Of a stretch of DNA of 64,000 bases, positions 8,990 to 16,894 are shown piece by piece (the stretch's first letter is position 1; every line of letters starts with the position of its first letter). Under the pieces are notes generated by a model that saw only the letters and a list, made by a program, of their open reading frames with translations, did not search any database and had not been told where the DNA came from. A program made the translations under genes and the position numbers. Source of the DNA: Streptomyces sp. HmicA12. Lineage in GTDB: Bacteria; Actinomycetota; Actinomycetes; Streptomycetales; Streptomycetaceae. The stretch covers positions 24,835 to 88,834 of the forward strand of contig NZ_KB891802.1 of NCBI RefSeq assembly GCF_000373565.1, given 5' to 3'.

Positions 8990-10666
8990 CTACCGCGTGG
9001 CGCTCGCCACCAGCCGTGCCACCCGCCGCACCCGCTTGCCCGTGCGGCTGCGGCCCACCTTGCGGGCCACGGGGCGGATCACCCGCGCGGTCATGCCGAC
9101 CGGCTGCCACCGGACCTGGAGGCGCCCGGCGCCGCGGCCCTCCGGTTCGACGGTCACCCGGTGCCGGTCCACCTCGGCCGTGAACGAGGGGAAGTCCAGC
9201 GGGGCCAGCAGCAGGCCCGTGTTGCGCAGGCCGCCGGGGGCCTGGACCTGGAGCATCGGGTGGCGCAGGCCGTCGAAGCCCTGGGTGGGCAGCGGCGCCT
9301 CGGTCAGGTCGAGGCGGACCCGGCCCTCGAAGAGGCCCGGCCGCACCGGGTCGAGCCGGAAGCGGAGCGTCATGCGCGTGCGGCCGGGCGTCAGGAGCAG
9401 CGAGGCGACCTGCGGGCCGACCAGCAGGCGCAGCCCCGGGTCGTAGGTGCGCACCGACAGTTCGAGCGAGGCCGGTCCCGGCCCCCGCCGCACGGACACG
9501 ATCTCGTGCCGGAACTGCGCGCCGGGGAACGGCCGGGTGTCCAACGCCAGCTCGGACAGGTCCAGTTCGCGACGCCCCATGGCGGTTGCGGGCACCGAGG
9601 AACCCCAGTAGAGCGTGCCCGAGGCGTCCGCCACCGCCTCGCGCGGCGCGACCCCGTGCCCGAGGCCGCGGGCCGCGAGCCGGGCCTCGGCCAGGCGTCC
9701 GTCGCGGACCAGCTGGAGCACGACACGCTCCGGGCGCGGCAGCCGCTCGTACGCCTCCGGGGCGAGCCCCGTCAGGTACGGGTTCACGATCTCGGCGAAC
9801 TCGGCGAGCCACTCGTCGTCCCGGTAGGGCAGGTCGCCCGCGTACATCCGGAAGTCGTGCTTGAGGAACTTGTAGTCCTTGGCCTCGCGCACGACCGCGC
9901 TGCAGCCGCACTCGGAGAGGAAGGTGTCGATGAGTTCGTGTACGCGGATGCGGTCGCGGACATTGGTCAGCTTGTGCCGCTGGTTGGAGATGGAGGCCGC
10001 GGACTCGGCCGCGTACGGCTCGATGTACCAGCGGTAGACCGGCTCGGGGATGATCGTGAACGCGCGCGCCAGGCTGTACGCCTGCGCCGAGAAGAGCTGG
10101 TCCTCGTAGTGGACGCCCTCCGGGAAGCGCAGGTCGTGGCGGTCCAGGAAGGCGCGCGTGTACATCTTGTCCGTCGACAGGGGGTCGAAGAACAGGCCGG
10201 GTTCCGCCTCGATCCCGGTGACCGTGCGGCGCTCCGTGACCAGGTGCGGCATCCACGTCGAGCGGCGGCCCGTGTCGGCCCGGACCCGCTCCACCGCGCC
10301 CATCGTGAAGTCGAGGGACGGGTTCTCCCGGTGGGCGGCGAGCAGCAACTCGACGGCGCGAGGCGGGAGTTCGTCGTCGCTGTCGAGGAACATCAGGTAC
10401 GGGGCGCGGGCGATGTCGATCGCGCGGTTGCGCGGGGCGCTGCAGCCGCCGCTGTTCTCCGGGAGGCGGAGGTAGGTGACGCGCGGGTCCGCCTCCGCCA
10501 ACTCCTTCGCCACCTCGGGTGTGTTGTCCGTCGAGTGGTCGTCGCTGATGATGATCTCGATGTTCCGGTGCGTCTGCGCCTGGAGCGAGGCGACGGCGCG
10601 CGGGAGCCGTTCGGCGTCGTTGAAGACGATGACCGTGACGGTCACGTCGGGGGTGGGGCCGGGCAT
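8990..10666 (-). CDS. TarS/TarP-like GT2 glycosyltransferase (wall polymer decoration)
   Basis: 558 residues. The GT-A domain spans about 1-250, with SDDHSTDNT (41-49), NSGGCSAPRN (71-80), DSDD (95-98), STDKMYTRAFLDRHDLRFPEG (164-184) and YEDQ (187-190). The NSGG-x-x-x-PRN and EDQ patterns and the 'T/P-D/T-K-x-Y' acceptor segment match what I recall of Staphylococcus TarS, which puts GlcNAc on wall teichoic acid from UDP-GlcNAc. The C-terminal half is a soluble beta-rich region. It follows a TagF-like gene (stop/start TGATG overlap) in the TagGH group, which supports a polymer-glycosylating job. The sugar and linkage are unknown. It is paralogous to 20589-22205. Confidence 0.8.
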   Translation of the reverse strand: MPGPTPDVTVTVIVFNDAERLPRAVASLQAQTHRNIEIIISDDHSTDNTPEVAKELAEADPRVTYLRLPENSGGCSAPRNRAIDIARAPYLMFLDSDDELPPRAVELLLAAHRENPSLDFTMGAVERVRADTGRRSTWMPHLVTERRTVTGIEAEPGLFFDPLSTDKMYTRAFLDRHDLRFPEGVHYEDQLFSAQAYSLARAFTIIPEPVYRWYIEPYAAESAASISNQRHKLTNVRDRIRVHELIDTFLSECGCSAVVREAKDYKFLKHDFRMYAGDLPYRDDEWLAEFAEIVNPYLTGLAPEAYERLPRPERVVLQLVRDGRLAEARLAARGLGHGVAPREAVADASGTLYWGSSVPATAMGRRELDLSELALDTRPFPGAQFRHEIVSVRRGPGPASLELSVRTYDPGLRLLVGPQVASLLLTPGRTRMTLRFRLDPVRPGLFEGRVRLDLTEAPLPTQGFDGLRHPMLQVQAPGGLRNTGLLLAPLDFPSFTAEVDRHRVTVEPEGRGAGRLQVRWQPVGMTARVIRPVARKVGRSRTGKRVRRVARLVASATR

Positions 10667-12882
10667 CAGGCGTTCGCCTCCTCGGGGGTGGGGGCGGGGG
10701 TGCGGGACTCGACGGGGACGATCGGCGGCAGGTTCTCCTCCCGCTCGCCGAGGAAGACGCGGCGCACGACACGCTCCGCGGCCCGGCCGTCGTCGAACTC
10801 GCAGAAGCGGCGCCGGAAGTGCGTCCGCGCCTTGGCCGACGCCTCGTCGCTCCAGGTGTCCGTGGCGAGGATCTCGGTCAACTCGTCCTCGGTGCGCGCC
10901 ACATGGCCCGGCGGCTCGGCCATCAGGTCGAAGTAGGTGCCGCGGGTCGCCGCGTACGTCTCCCAGTCGTCGGCGTAGCTGATGATCGGCCGGTCCAGGT
11001 TCGCGTAGTCGAACATGATGGACGAGTAGTCGGTGATCAGTGCGTCCGAGGCGAGGGCGAGGTCCTCCACCGGGTCGTACGCCGATACGTCGAGGACGCG
11101 GCCGGTGCGGCGCAGGCTCGCCAGCGGGGACGCCGTGCCGCCGTAGAAGTAGTGGCCGCGCACGAGGATCGTCGTGCCGTCGCCGAGCCGGTCGGAGAGG
11201 GCCGCCAGGTCCAGGCGCGGGGTCCAGCTCGCCTCGTAGTCGCGGTGGGTGGGGGCGTACAGCACGACGCGCCTGCCCGGCGCGATGCCGAGGCGTTCAC
11301 GGATCGCGCGGATGTCGGCGGCCGTCGCGTTGTAGTACACGTCGTTGCGCGGGTAGCCGTAGTCCAGCGACGTGTAGTGGGACGGGTAGGCGTGCTCCCA
11401 CATGCGGGTGGAGTGGCTGTTCGCGCTGACGCTGTAGTCCCACTTGTCGACGCGGGCGAGCAGCGCGTCGAAGTCGAGGCCCTTGGAGGCCGTCGGGTAG
11501 TCGCGCTGGTCCAGGCCCATCTTCTTCAGCGGCGTGCCGTGGTGGGTCTGGAGGTGGACGGCGTCCGGGCGCTTCACGATCGCGTTCGGGAAGTTCACGT
11601 TGTTGGTGAGGTACGTGGCGCGGGCCATCACCTCCCAGTAGCGGTCGGTGCCGGGCACGACGCGGTCGGTGCCGGGCGGCAGCAGGGGTTCGGCGGCCTT
11701 CGAGACCACCCACACCGGGTGGATGTGCGGGGCGAGGTCGGCGAGCTTCGCGGCGATCGCGGCCGGGTTGCAGGCCACGCCCCGGTCCCAGTAGGCGGAG
11801 AAGACGGCCAGGTCGGAGGTGGCCGGCTCGCGCAGCGCCCGCTGGTAGCGGAGGTCGCGGACCTTCGCCCCGAACTGCTTCTTGCCGTTGCGCACGGCCG
11901 ACTTGAGTTTGCGGCGCCGCTGGTTGACCGCCTGGAACGCGCGGTACTTCGTGTACGCGTCCTCCTCCAGGAGTCCGCGCCGCACACCGCCGAGCCCGCC
12001 GGGGCGGCGATAGCCCTCGGGCTTCCAGCGCACGGCCGCCGCGGACGCGCGGTGGAAGAACTCCCGCGCCACCGCGTCCGGCATCGTCTCGCGCGCCACG
12101 ATCCGCATCGCCTCGGTGGCCATCAGGTCGTACAGGACCGCGCGCGGGCGGGCCGGGGTGTCCCGCTCGCTCATCATGCGCTGCAGGCGCTCGTACGAAT
12201 CGATCAGGCCGAACCGCTGCTCGGCCGTCACCGGGGGCAGGCTCTCGCGCCGCAGCTGCCGCATGTCGACCGTGACCTGGTCGAGGCAGGCGATCCGGTC
12301 GGCGAGGGTGAGCGCGGCGCGGGCGGCGAACATCTCGTCCGGGTCGCCGAGTTCGGTCTCGTGCGCGCGCCAGAAGGAGGCACGCAGGGCGCGGTTGCCG
12401 AGCAGTGGTGTGACCCGCAGCAGGTCGGGGACCCGGCCGAGGGTGACGTCGCGGCGGCCCGCCCGGGCGAGCCGGCCCGTGTCGGCGCCGGACCTGCCGG
12501 TGCTCCGCCACGTCGAACGGACGTGGTCCATGACCACCACGTCCACCTCGTCGGGCACCGCGGCCAGCCGGTCGAGCAGGGTGCGCACCGCGCCCACCGG
12601 CAGCCGGTCCTTGGCCCGCACGAACCACAGCCAGGTGCCCTGCGCCCGCTCGGCCCCGGCCGCGCGCGCCTCGGCGTCGCTCGTGCCCTCGGGCAGCGGG
12701 ACGACCGTGCCGCCGTCGCGCACGGCCACGTCCTGCGCGGTGGCGCCGACGGCGGCCGTCAACAGCTCGGCCTCCGGGGGCAGTTGGGCCGCGACACTGT
12801 CCAGGCAGGCCCCGAGCAGACCCTGTATGTCGTGTCCGTGGACGATGATGCTCAACAGGGGCTGGTGGGTTCTCGCCTGCAC
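10666..12882 (-). CDS. TagF-like CDP-glycerol glycerophosphotransferase with degenerate N-terminal GT2 module
   Basis: 738 residues. The C-terminal module (about 355-715) carries TagF hallmarks: THHGTPLKKMG (His448), GYPRND (509-514), LYAPTHRDY, LVRGHYFY (His577) and TDYSSIMFDY (618-627). Such enzymes move glycerol phosphate from CDP-glycerol onto a lipid-linked chain at the inner membrane face; the two His are the catalytic pair known from TagF. The N-terminal 210 residues resemble a GT2 domain, but the DxD site reads FVRAKDR, so it is probably not an active transferase. The start is GTG 12882, with AAAGGAG in front. The gene is coupled to the TarS-like GT and lies 131 nt downstream of tagH, across an AT-rich likely promoter. 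Confidence 0.88.
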   Translation of the reverse strand: MQARTHQPLLSIIVHGHDIQGLLGACLDSVAAQLPPEAELLTAAVGATAQDVAVRDGGTVVPLPEGTSDAEARAAGAERAQGTWLWFVRAKDRLPVGAVRTLLDRLAAVPDEVDVVVMDHVRSTWRSTGRSGADTGRLARAGRRDVTLGRVPDLLRVTPLLGNRALRASFWRAHETELGDPDEMFAARAALTLADRIACLDQVTVDMRQLRRESLPPVTAEQRFGLIDSYERLQRMMSERDTPARPRAVLYDLMATEAMRIVARETMPDAVAREFFHRASAAAVRWKPEGYRRPGGLGGVRRGLLEEDAYTKYRAFQAVNQRRRKLKSAVRNGKKQFGAKVRDLRYQRALREPATSDLAVFSAYWDRGVACNPAAIAAKLADLAPHIHPVWVVSKAAEPLLPPGTDRVVPGTDRYWEVMARATYLTNNVNFPNAIVKRPDAVHLQTHHGTPLKKMGLDQRDYPTASKGLDFDALLARVDKWDYSVSANSHSTRMWEHAYPSHYTSLDYGYPRNDVYYNATAADIRAIRERLGIAPGRRVVLYAPTHRDYEASWTPRLDLAALSDRLGDGTTILVRGHYFYGGTASPLASLRRTGRVLDVSAYDPVEDLALASDALITDYSSIMFDYANLDRPIISYADDWETYAATRGTYFDLMAEPPGHVARTEDELTEILATDTWSDEASAKARTHFRRRFCEFDDGRAAERVVRRVFLGEREENLPPIVPVESRTPAPTPEEANA

Positions 12883-12904
12883 GTGGGCTCCTTTGTCCTC
12901 TCCC

Positions 12905-12985
12905 GGATCACCAGTCGACGCACCATAATTGCACTAAACGGACAAAAGGGTAAGCGCTGTTGTGCTTTTAGTGGTTCTCATGGGG
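12905..12985 (-). promoter_or_regulatory. AT-rich upstream region with inverted repeat, before TagF-like gene
   Basis: This 131-nt gap between tagH and the TagF-like gene is strikingly AT-rich for the window. It holds CACTAAA (12932-12938) and TTTAGTG (12967-12973), a 7-bp inverted repeat 28 nt apart. A promoter for the TagF-like and TarS-like genes is likely here. I cannot assign -35/-10 boxes with confidence. Confidence 0.45.
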
Positions 12986-13013
12986 GAAGAGGAGCTTTTG
13001 GGGCCCTAGGTTC

Positions 13014-13907
13014 CTACTGTGCGGTCTTTGCTTGTTTCGGGGCTTTGGCGGTCTTGGCGGTCTCGGTGGCCTTCGGCGGGTTGGTGAACGCCTCGTACTC
13101 CTTGAGGACCTCCTCCGTCGGCCCGTCCATGCGCAGCTCTCCGCGCTCCAGCCACAGCACCCGGTCGCACGTGTCGCGGATCGACTTGTTGCTGTGGCTG
13201 ACCAGGAAGACGGTGCCCGCGCGCTCGCGCAGCTCCTTGATCCGCTGCTCGGAGCGCTTGCGGAAGGCGGCGTCACCGGTGGCGAGCGCCTCGTCGATGA
13301 GGAGGACGTCGTGGTCCTTGGCGGCGGCGATGGAGAAGCGCAGGCGGGCCGACATGCCGGACGAGTACGTGCGCATCGGGAGCGTGATGAAGTCGCCCTT
13401 CTCGTTGATGCCGGAGAACTCGACGATCCCGTCGTAGCGGTCGCGGACCTGCTCGCGGCTCATGCCCATGGCGAGGCCGCCCAGCTTCACGTTGCGCTCG
13501 CCGGTGAGGTCGTTCATCAGGGCGGCGTTGACGCCGAGCAGGGAGGGCTGGCCGTCGGTGTAGATGCGGCCGTTCTCGGTGGGCAGGAGGCCGGCCACCG
13601 CCTTGAGCAGGGTCGACTTGCCGGATCCGTTGGTGCCGATCAGGCCGATGGCCTCGCCGCGGTACGCGGTGAACGACACGTTCCGCACGGCGTGCACCTT
13701 CCGCACGCCCGAGCGTCGCTCGGCCTTCGCGCGGCCCTTGCGGCCGCCGAGGATGCGGCTGAGGGCGGCGGTCGCGGAGCCGCGGCCCGCGCCGGTGCCG
13801 TTGACGCGGTAGACGATGTCGACGCCGTCGACGACGACGGTGGGGACGCGCTCGTCCCGCGGGGGCCGCTCGGTGCGGGGCGCCGTCTCGGTCAGGGTCT
13901 CAGTCAC
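13014..13907 (-). CDS. tagH: TagH/Wzt-type polysaccharide ABC exporter, ATP-binding subunit
   Basis: 297 residues. A complete nucleotide-binding domain shows Walker A GTNGSGKST (91-99), signature YSSGMSARL (181-189), Walker B VLLIDE (201-206) and switch His238 in VSHS. The N-terminal extension (1-75) and the segment SLLGVNAALMNDLTGERNV are typical of teichoic-acid/O-antigen exporters. The Lys/Ala-rich tail is short, without a carbohydrate-binding domain, so polymer recognition is probably of the TagH rather than the Wzt-CBD type. With the permease it would flip lipid-linked polymer across the membrane. The start is GTG 13907, overlapping the permease gene by 8 nt, so the two are translationally coupled. 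Confidence 0.95.
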   Translation of the reverse strand: MTETLTETAPRTERPPRDERVPTVVVDGVDIVYRVNGTGAGRGSATAALSRILGGRKGRAKAERRSGVRKVHAVRNVSFTAYRGEAIGLIGTNGSGKSTLLKAVAGLLPTENGRIYTDGQPSLLGVNAALMNDLTGERNVKLGGLAMGMSREQVRDRYDGIVEFSGINEKGDFITLPMRTYSSGMSARLRFSIAAAKDHDVLLIDEALATGDAAFRKRSEQRIKELRERAGTVFLVSHSNKSIRDTCDRVLWLERGELRMDGPTEEVLKEYEAFTNPPKATETAKTAKAPKQAKTAQ

Positions 13908-14832
13908 GGCCGTACGTCTCCTCTGCCTTCCAGAAGTAGATGAACCCGCCGACTCCGGCGAGCAGCGCCCAGCCCACGGCGAAGGCCCAGACGTGGGGCG
14001 GGAGGCTGTCCGCGGTGAAGCTGTCGATCAGGGCGAAGCGCGTCAGGTCGATGTAGACCGCGACCGGATTGCACTGCACGGCGTGCTGGAGGAGCACCGG
14101 CAGGTCGGTGTTCGGCAGCTTGTCGCTGAGGCTGAACATCACGCCGGACAGGTACATCCACACGCGCAGGATGAACGGCATCAGCTGGTTGAGGTCGGGG
14201 GTGCGGGCGCCGAGCCGCGCCATGGCGAGGCCCAGGCCCGCGTTGAAGACCGACTGCAGGGCCAGGACGGGCAGTACCAGGACCCACGACCAGGCCGGCG
14301 GGACGCCGAACGCCAGCAGGATCGCGAGCAGCGCGACCATCGAGAACAGCAGCTGCTGGAGCTGCTGCAGGCAGTACGACAGCGGCAGCGAGGCGCGCGG
14401 GAAGTGCAGCGCGCGCACCAGGCCCATGCTGCCGGAGATCGCCTTCACCCCGGACATCACCGAGCTCTGCGTGAACGTCCACACGAACACCCCGGTGACC
14501 AGGAACGGGATGAAGTCCGGGATGCCCCGGGACTGGCCGAGGATGACGCCGAAGATCAAGTAGTAGACGGCGGCGTTGAGCAGCGGGGTCAGCACCTGCC
14601 ACAGCTGGCCGAGGCTCGACTTGCTGTACTGCGCGGTCAGCTTGGCGGTGGAGAACGCGGTGATGAAGTGGCGCCGCTGCCACAGCGTGCGCACGTACTC
14701 GGGGAGCGAGGGGCGGGCGCCGCTGACGCTCAGCCCGTACCGCGCGGCGAGAGCGGCGGCGTCCTCGGCCGGGGCGACCGGGGTCGTCGCCGGGGGCGTG
14801 GGCGGGGGAGGCGTGTCCAGGACCTGACTCAC
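13900..14832 (-). CDS. tagG: TagG/Wzm-type polysaccharide ABC exporter, permease subunit
   Basis: 310 residues from GTG 14832 (AAGGAAGG lies upstream; longer in-frame starts would run into the operator region). After an Ala/Pro-rich N-terminus comes the cytoplasmic amphipathic stretch LPEYVRTLWQRRHFITAF. ABC-2-type transmembrane helices follow, with the family segment TAQYSKSSLGQLWQVLTPLLNAAVYYLIFGVILG. About six helices are visible. It pairs with TagH to export an undecaprenyl-linked polymer. It is first in the operon and divergent from a TetR-family regulator. Assignment is strong; the polymer exported is inferred from neighbouring TagF-like enzymes. Confidence 0.94.
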   Translation of the reverse strand: MSQVLDTPPPPTPPATTPVAPAEDAAALAARYGLSVSGARPSLPEYVRTLWQRRHFITAFSTAKLTAQYSKSSLGQLWQVLTPLLNAAVYYLIFGVILGQSRGIPDFIPFLVTGVFVWTFTQSSVMSGVKAISGSMGLVRALHFPRASLPLSYCLQQLQQLLFSMVALLAILLAFGVPPAWSWVLVLPVLALQSVFNAGLGLAMARLGARTPDLNQLMPFILRVWMYLSGVMFSLSDKLPNTDLPVLLQHAVQCNPVAVYIDLTRFALIDSFTADSLPPHVWAFAVGWALLAGVGGFIYFWKAEETYGRD

Positions 14833-14948
14833 GTCCGCTGCCTTCCTTCGGTGAATCGGTGAAGCGATGAATGGGCGTCGGTGTCGACGGGGGCCTGGTC
14901 GACAGGACGGACGGCCGGAGTTCACGCCCCGTTCACGTCGGGACGGAT

Positions 14949-15018
14949 CCGTATCGTCGTCACGTGACGATAGGGCGGATCGACGTCGGAACGCAACCGT
15001 TTCGTCGTTACGGAACTA
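14949..15018. promoter_or_regulatory. candidate TetR operators between tagG and the regulator gene
   Basis: Two related blocks lie in the divergent region. Site 1 has TATCGT (14952-14957) and ACGATA (14967-14972), 9 nt apart, over a palindromic CGTCACGTGACG. Site 2 has GTTTCGT (14999-15005) and ACGGAAC (15010-15016). Aligned as direct repeats starting CCGTATCGTCGTCACG and CCGTTTCGTCGTTACG, they agree at about 17 of 20 positions. Spacing and location suit autoregulation by the adjacent TetR protein and control of tagGH. Confidence 0.6.
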
Positions 15019-15029
15019 TGCTGTGTCCC

Positions 15030-15665
15030 ATGACGACCAACGCCGACTCCGCCCCGCAGAAGGCCAAGCCGACGCGTCGCCGGGCTCCCGCGGGGGCCGC
15101 CGTCCTCCGTGAGGACGTGACGGACGCCATCCGCTCCGCCGTCTTCGAGGAGCTCGCCTCCGTCGGCTACGCCCGGATGTCCATCGAGGGCATCGCGCGC
15201 CGCGCCGGCGTCGGCAAGACCGCCGTGTACCGCCGCTGGCGCTCCAAGCTGCACCTCGTCCTCGACCTGGTCTCGGCGATAGCGGTGCAGGGGCTGCCCG
15301 CCCCCGACACCGGCTCGCTCCAGGAGGACCTGCTCCTGCTGTACCGGGTCACGGCCCGGGCGCTGCGGCACCCGGTGGCCGGCCAGATCATCCCCGACCT
15401 GCAGGCGGAGGCGGCCCGCAACCCCGAGATCGCCGAGGCCATGCAGAAGGCGCTGCGCGAGGGGCAGCACGGGGTGGCGAGCGGGATCGTGCAGGCCGCG
15501 GTGGCGCGCGGCGAGCTGCGCGCGGGCCTCGACGAGGACCTCGCGCTCGACCTGATCTCGGGCCCGCTGTACTGGCGCTCGGTGGTCGTGCGCACCCCGG
15601 AGCTGCCCAAGGGTCACCTGAAGCGGCTCGCGGCGGCGACGGCGGCGGCGCTCAAGGCGTTGTAA
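15030..15665 (+). CDS. TetR/AcrR-family transcriptional regulator
   Basis: 211 residues. The helix-turn-helix lies near residues 30-75: IRSAVFEELASVGYARMSIEGIARRAGVGKTAVYRRWRSK. The C-terminal domain (LLYRVTARALRHPVAGQIIPDLQAEAARNPE) is of the common actinobacterial TetR_C type that senses an unknown ligand. I chose ATG 15030 because longer versions would translate through the candidate operators. The gene is divergent from tagGH, so regulation of polymer export is plausible but unproven. A hairpin follows its stop. Confidence 0.9.
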   Translation: MTTNADSAPQKAKPTRRRAPAGAAVLREDVTDAIRSAVFEELASVGYARMSIEGIARRAGVGKTAVYRRWRSKLHLVLDLVSAIAVQGLPAPDTGSLQEDLLLLYRVTARALRHPVAGQIIPDLQAEAARNPEIAEAMQKALREGQHGVASGIVQAAVARGELRAGLDEDLALDLISGPLYWRSVVVRTPELPKGHLKRLAAATAAALKAL

Positions 15666-15700
15666 CCCGCTTCTCGTGCGGGGTGAGGGGGACGCACAGC

Positions 15701-15723
15701 CCGGCCCGAGGTTCGCGGGCCGG
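15701..15723. terminator. hairpin between convergent TetR and ADP-ribosylglycohydrolase genes
   Basis: Perfect 8-bp arms CCGGCCCG (15701-15708) and CGGGCCGG (15716-15723) enclose a 7-nt loop, 36 nt after the TetR-family stop codon. Confidence 0.65.
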
Positions 15724-15744
15724 CGTTGCGTTCATGAGTTCGCT

Positions 15745-15825
15745 GCGTTCCCTGCGCTTCCTACGTTCCCTACGTTCCCTGTGCTTCCTGTGCTTCCTGT
15801 GCTTCCTGTGCTTCCTGTGCTTTCT
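15745..15825. repeat. nine 9-bp tandem repeats at an ORF 3' end
   Basis: Nine consecutive 9-bp units run from 15745 to 15825: GCGTTCCCT, GCGCTTCCT, ACGTTCCCT twice, GTGCTTCCT four times and GTGCTTTCT. On the minus strand they encode the Glu-Ala-Gln repeats at the C-terminus of the ADP-ribosylglycohydrolase. The stop codon (15770-15772) sits inside the array. Confidence 0.95.
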
Positions 15826-16765
15826 GCGCGGCGAGCCGGCCGGCCAGCGCGGTCAGCTCCGGCAGCCGCAGTACCCGCCCGCCGAACCCGGGCAGCGGAA
15901 CGTGCAGCGGCGCGGTCCACCGCTCCGGGATCGCGTCCACCCCGTACACCGCACCGGCGAGCGCGCCCGTGACGGCGGCGACCGTGTCCGTGTCGCCGCC
16001 GAGGTCGACGGCGGCGCGCACCGCGTCCTCGTACGACGACGTGGTGCGCAGCGCCCACACCGCCGAGCCGAGGCACGGCCACACCGCGCCGTTGAACTCG
16101 GTGGCCGGGTCCGGGTGCCAGTCGGGGGCCAGGACGGTCGCGTAGCGCTCGCGGTGTCCGGGGTGCACGAGGGCCAGCACCTCGGGAACGGCGGACACCG
16201 GATCTCCGCCTCCCAGCGCCCGCCGGATCAACTCGTGCTGAACGGCGGTGCCTTCCCAGGCCGCGCGGTCGCCGTGGGTGAGCGCGGCGATGCGCCGGGC
16301 CGCGTCCATCGTGCCTTCGGTGCCGTGCGCCGCGAAGTACACGGCTGACGTCGCGGCCCGCATCAGCGAACCGTTCCCGGCCGCGCGCCCGGTGACCTGG
16401 AAGTGGATCGGGGCGGCCTGGTCCCACGGCAGCCCGCCGGTCAGCACGTCCTCGGTCTGCAGCCCGATGTCCTTGGGCTCCGCGGCCGCCCAGCGCTGGA
16501 ACCGGCCGAAGAGATCGGCGGGTTCGAGCCCGCCGTGCTCCAGCAGCGACTCGGCGACGAGCACGGCCATCTGCGTGTCGTCGGTGGCCTCGCCGGGGTC
16601 CCAGCCGCCGCCTCCGCGCATCTCGTCCTCGTGCGGGCCGGACCGGGGAGGGAAACGCGCCGAGAACGCGCCTTCGGGCCCGAACTCGAACGGGGCACCG
16701 AGCGCGTCGCCGACGGCGGAGCCGATGACGGCTCCCTGGGCGCGGCGGAGGCGGGACCTGGTCAT
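15770..16765 (-). CDS. ADP-ribosylglycohydrolase family protein
   Basis: 331 residues with the DraG/ARH fold signature: GAVIGSAVGDALGAPFE near residues 11-27, the metal-binding TDDT at 61-64, and the C-terminal DLGGDTDTVAAVTGALAGAVYG with the second metal-binding Asp cluster. These enzymes remove ADP-ribose from proteins or small molecules using two Mg2+ or Mn2+ ions. The last residues are an EAQ repeat made by 9-bp tandem units, so length may vary among strains. It is convergent with the TetR gene, divergent from a PD-(D/E)XK-like gene and has no obvious wall function. No ADP-ribosyltransferase partner is visible. Confidence 0.92.
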   Translation of the reverse strand: MTRSRLRRAQGAVIGSAVGDALGAPFEFGPEGAFSARFPPRSGPHEDEMRGGGGWDPGEATDDTQMAVLVAESLLEHGGLEPADLFGRFQRWAAAEPKDIGLQTEDVLTGGLPWDQAAPIHFQVTGRAAGNGSLMRAATSAVYFAAHGTEGTMDAARRIAALTHGDRAAWEGTAVQHELIRRALGGGDPVSAVPEVLALVHPGHRERYATVLAPDWHPDPATEFNGAVWPCLGSAVWALRTTSSYEDAVRAAVDLGGDTDTVAAVTGALAGAVYGVDAIPERWTAPLHVPLPGFGGRVLRLPELTALAGRLAAQKAQEAQEAQEAQEAQGT

Positions 16766-16894
16766 CGCGTCAGCCTAGAAGGCAGCCTTGCGGGATGGTC
16801 ACCCGTACCGGTGAACCATCCCAACTCTCCTGTGTGACGGGCGAGTTGTTCACCCTATGCTCGCGGCACATGCCACCGGCCCATCGGAGTGCCC

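Noticed and set aside
14871..15029. N-terminal extension of the TetR-family protein from ATG 14871
   Set aside because: It would translate across the operator-like repeats, has no family sequence, and ATG 15030 is followed by the normal N-terminus.
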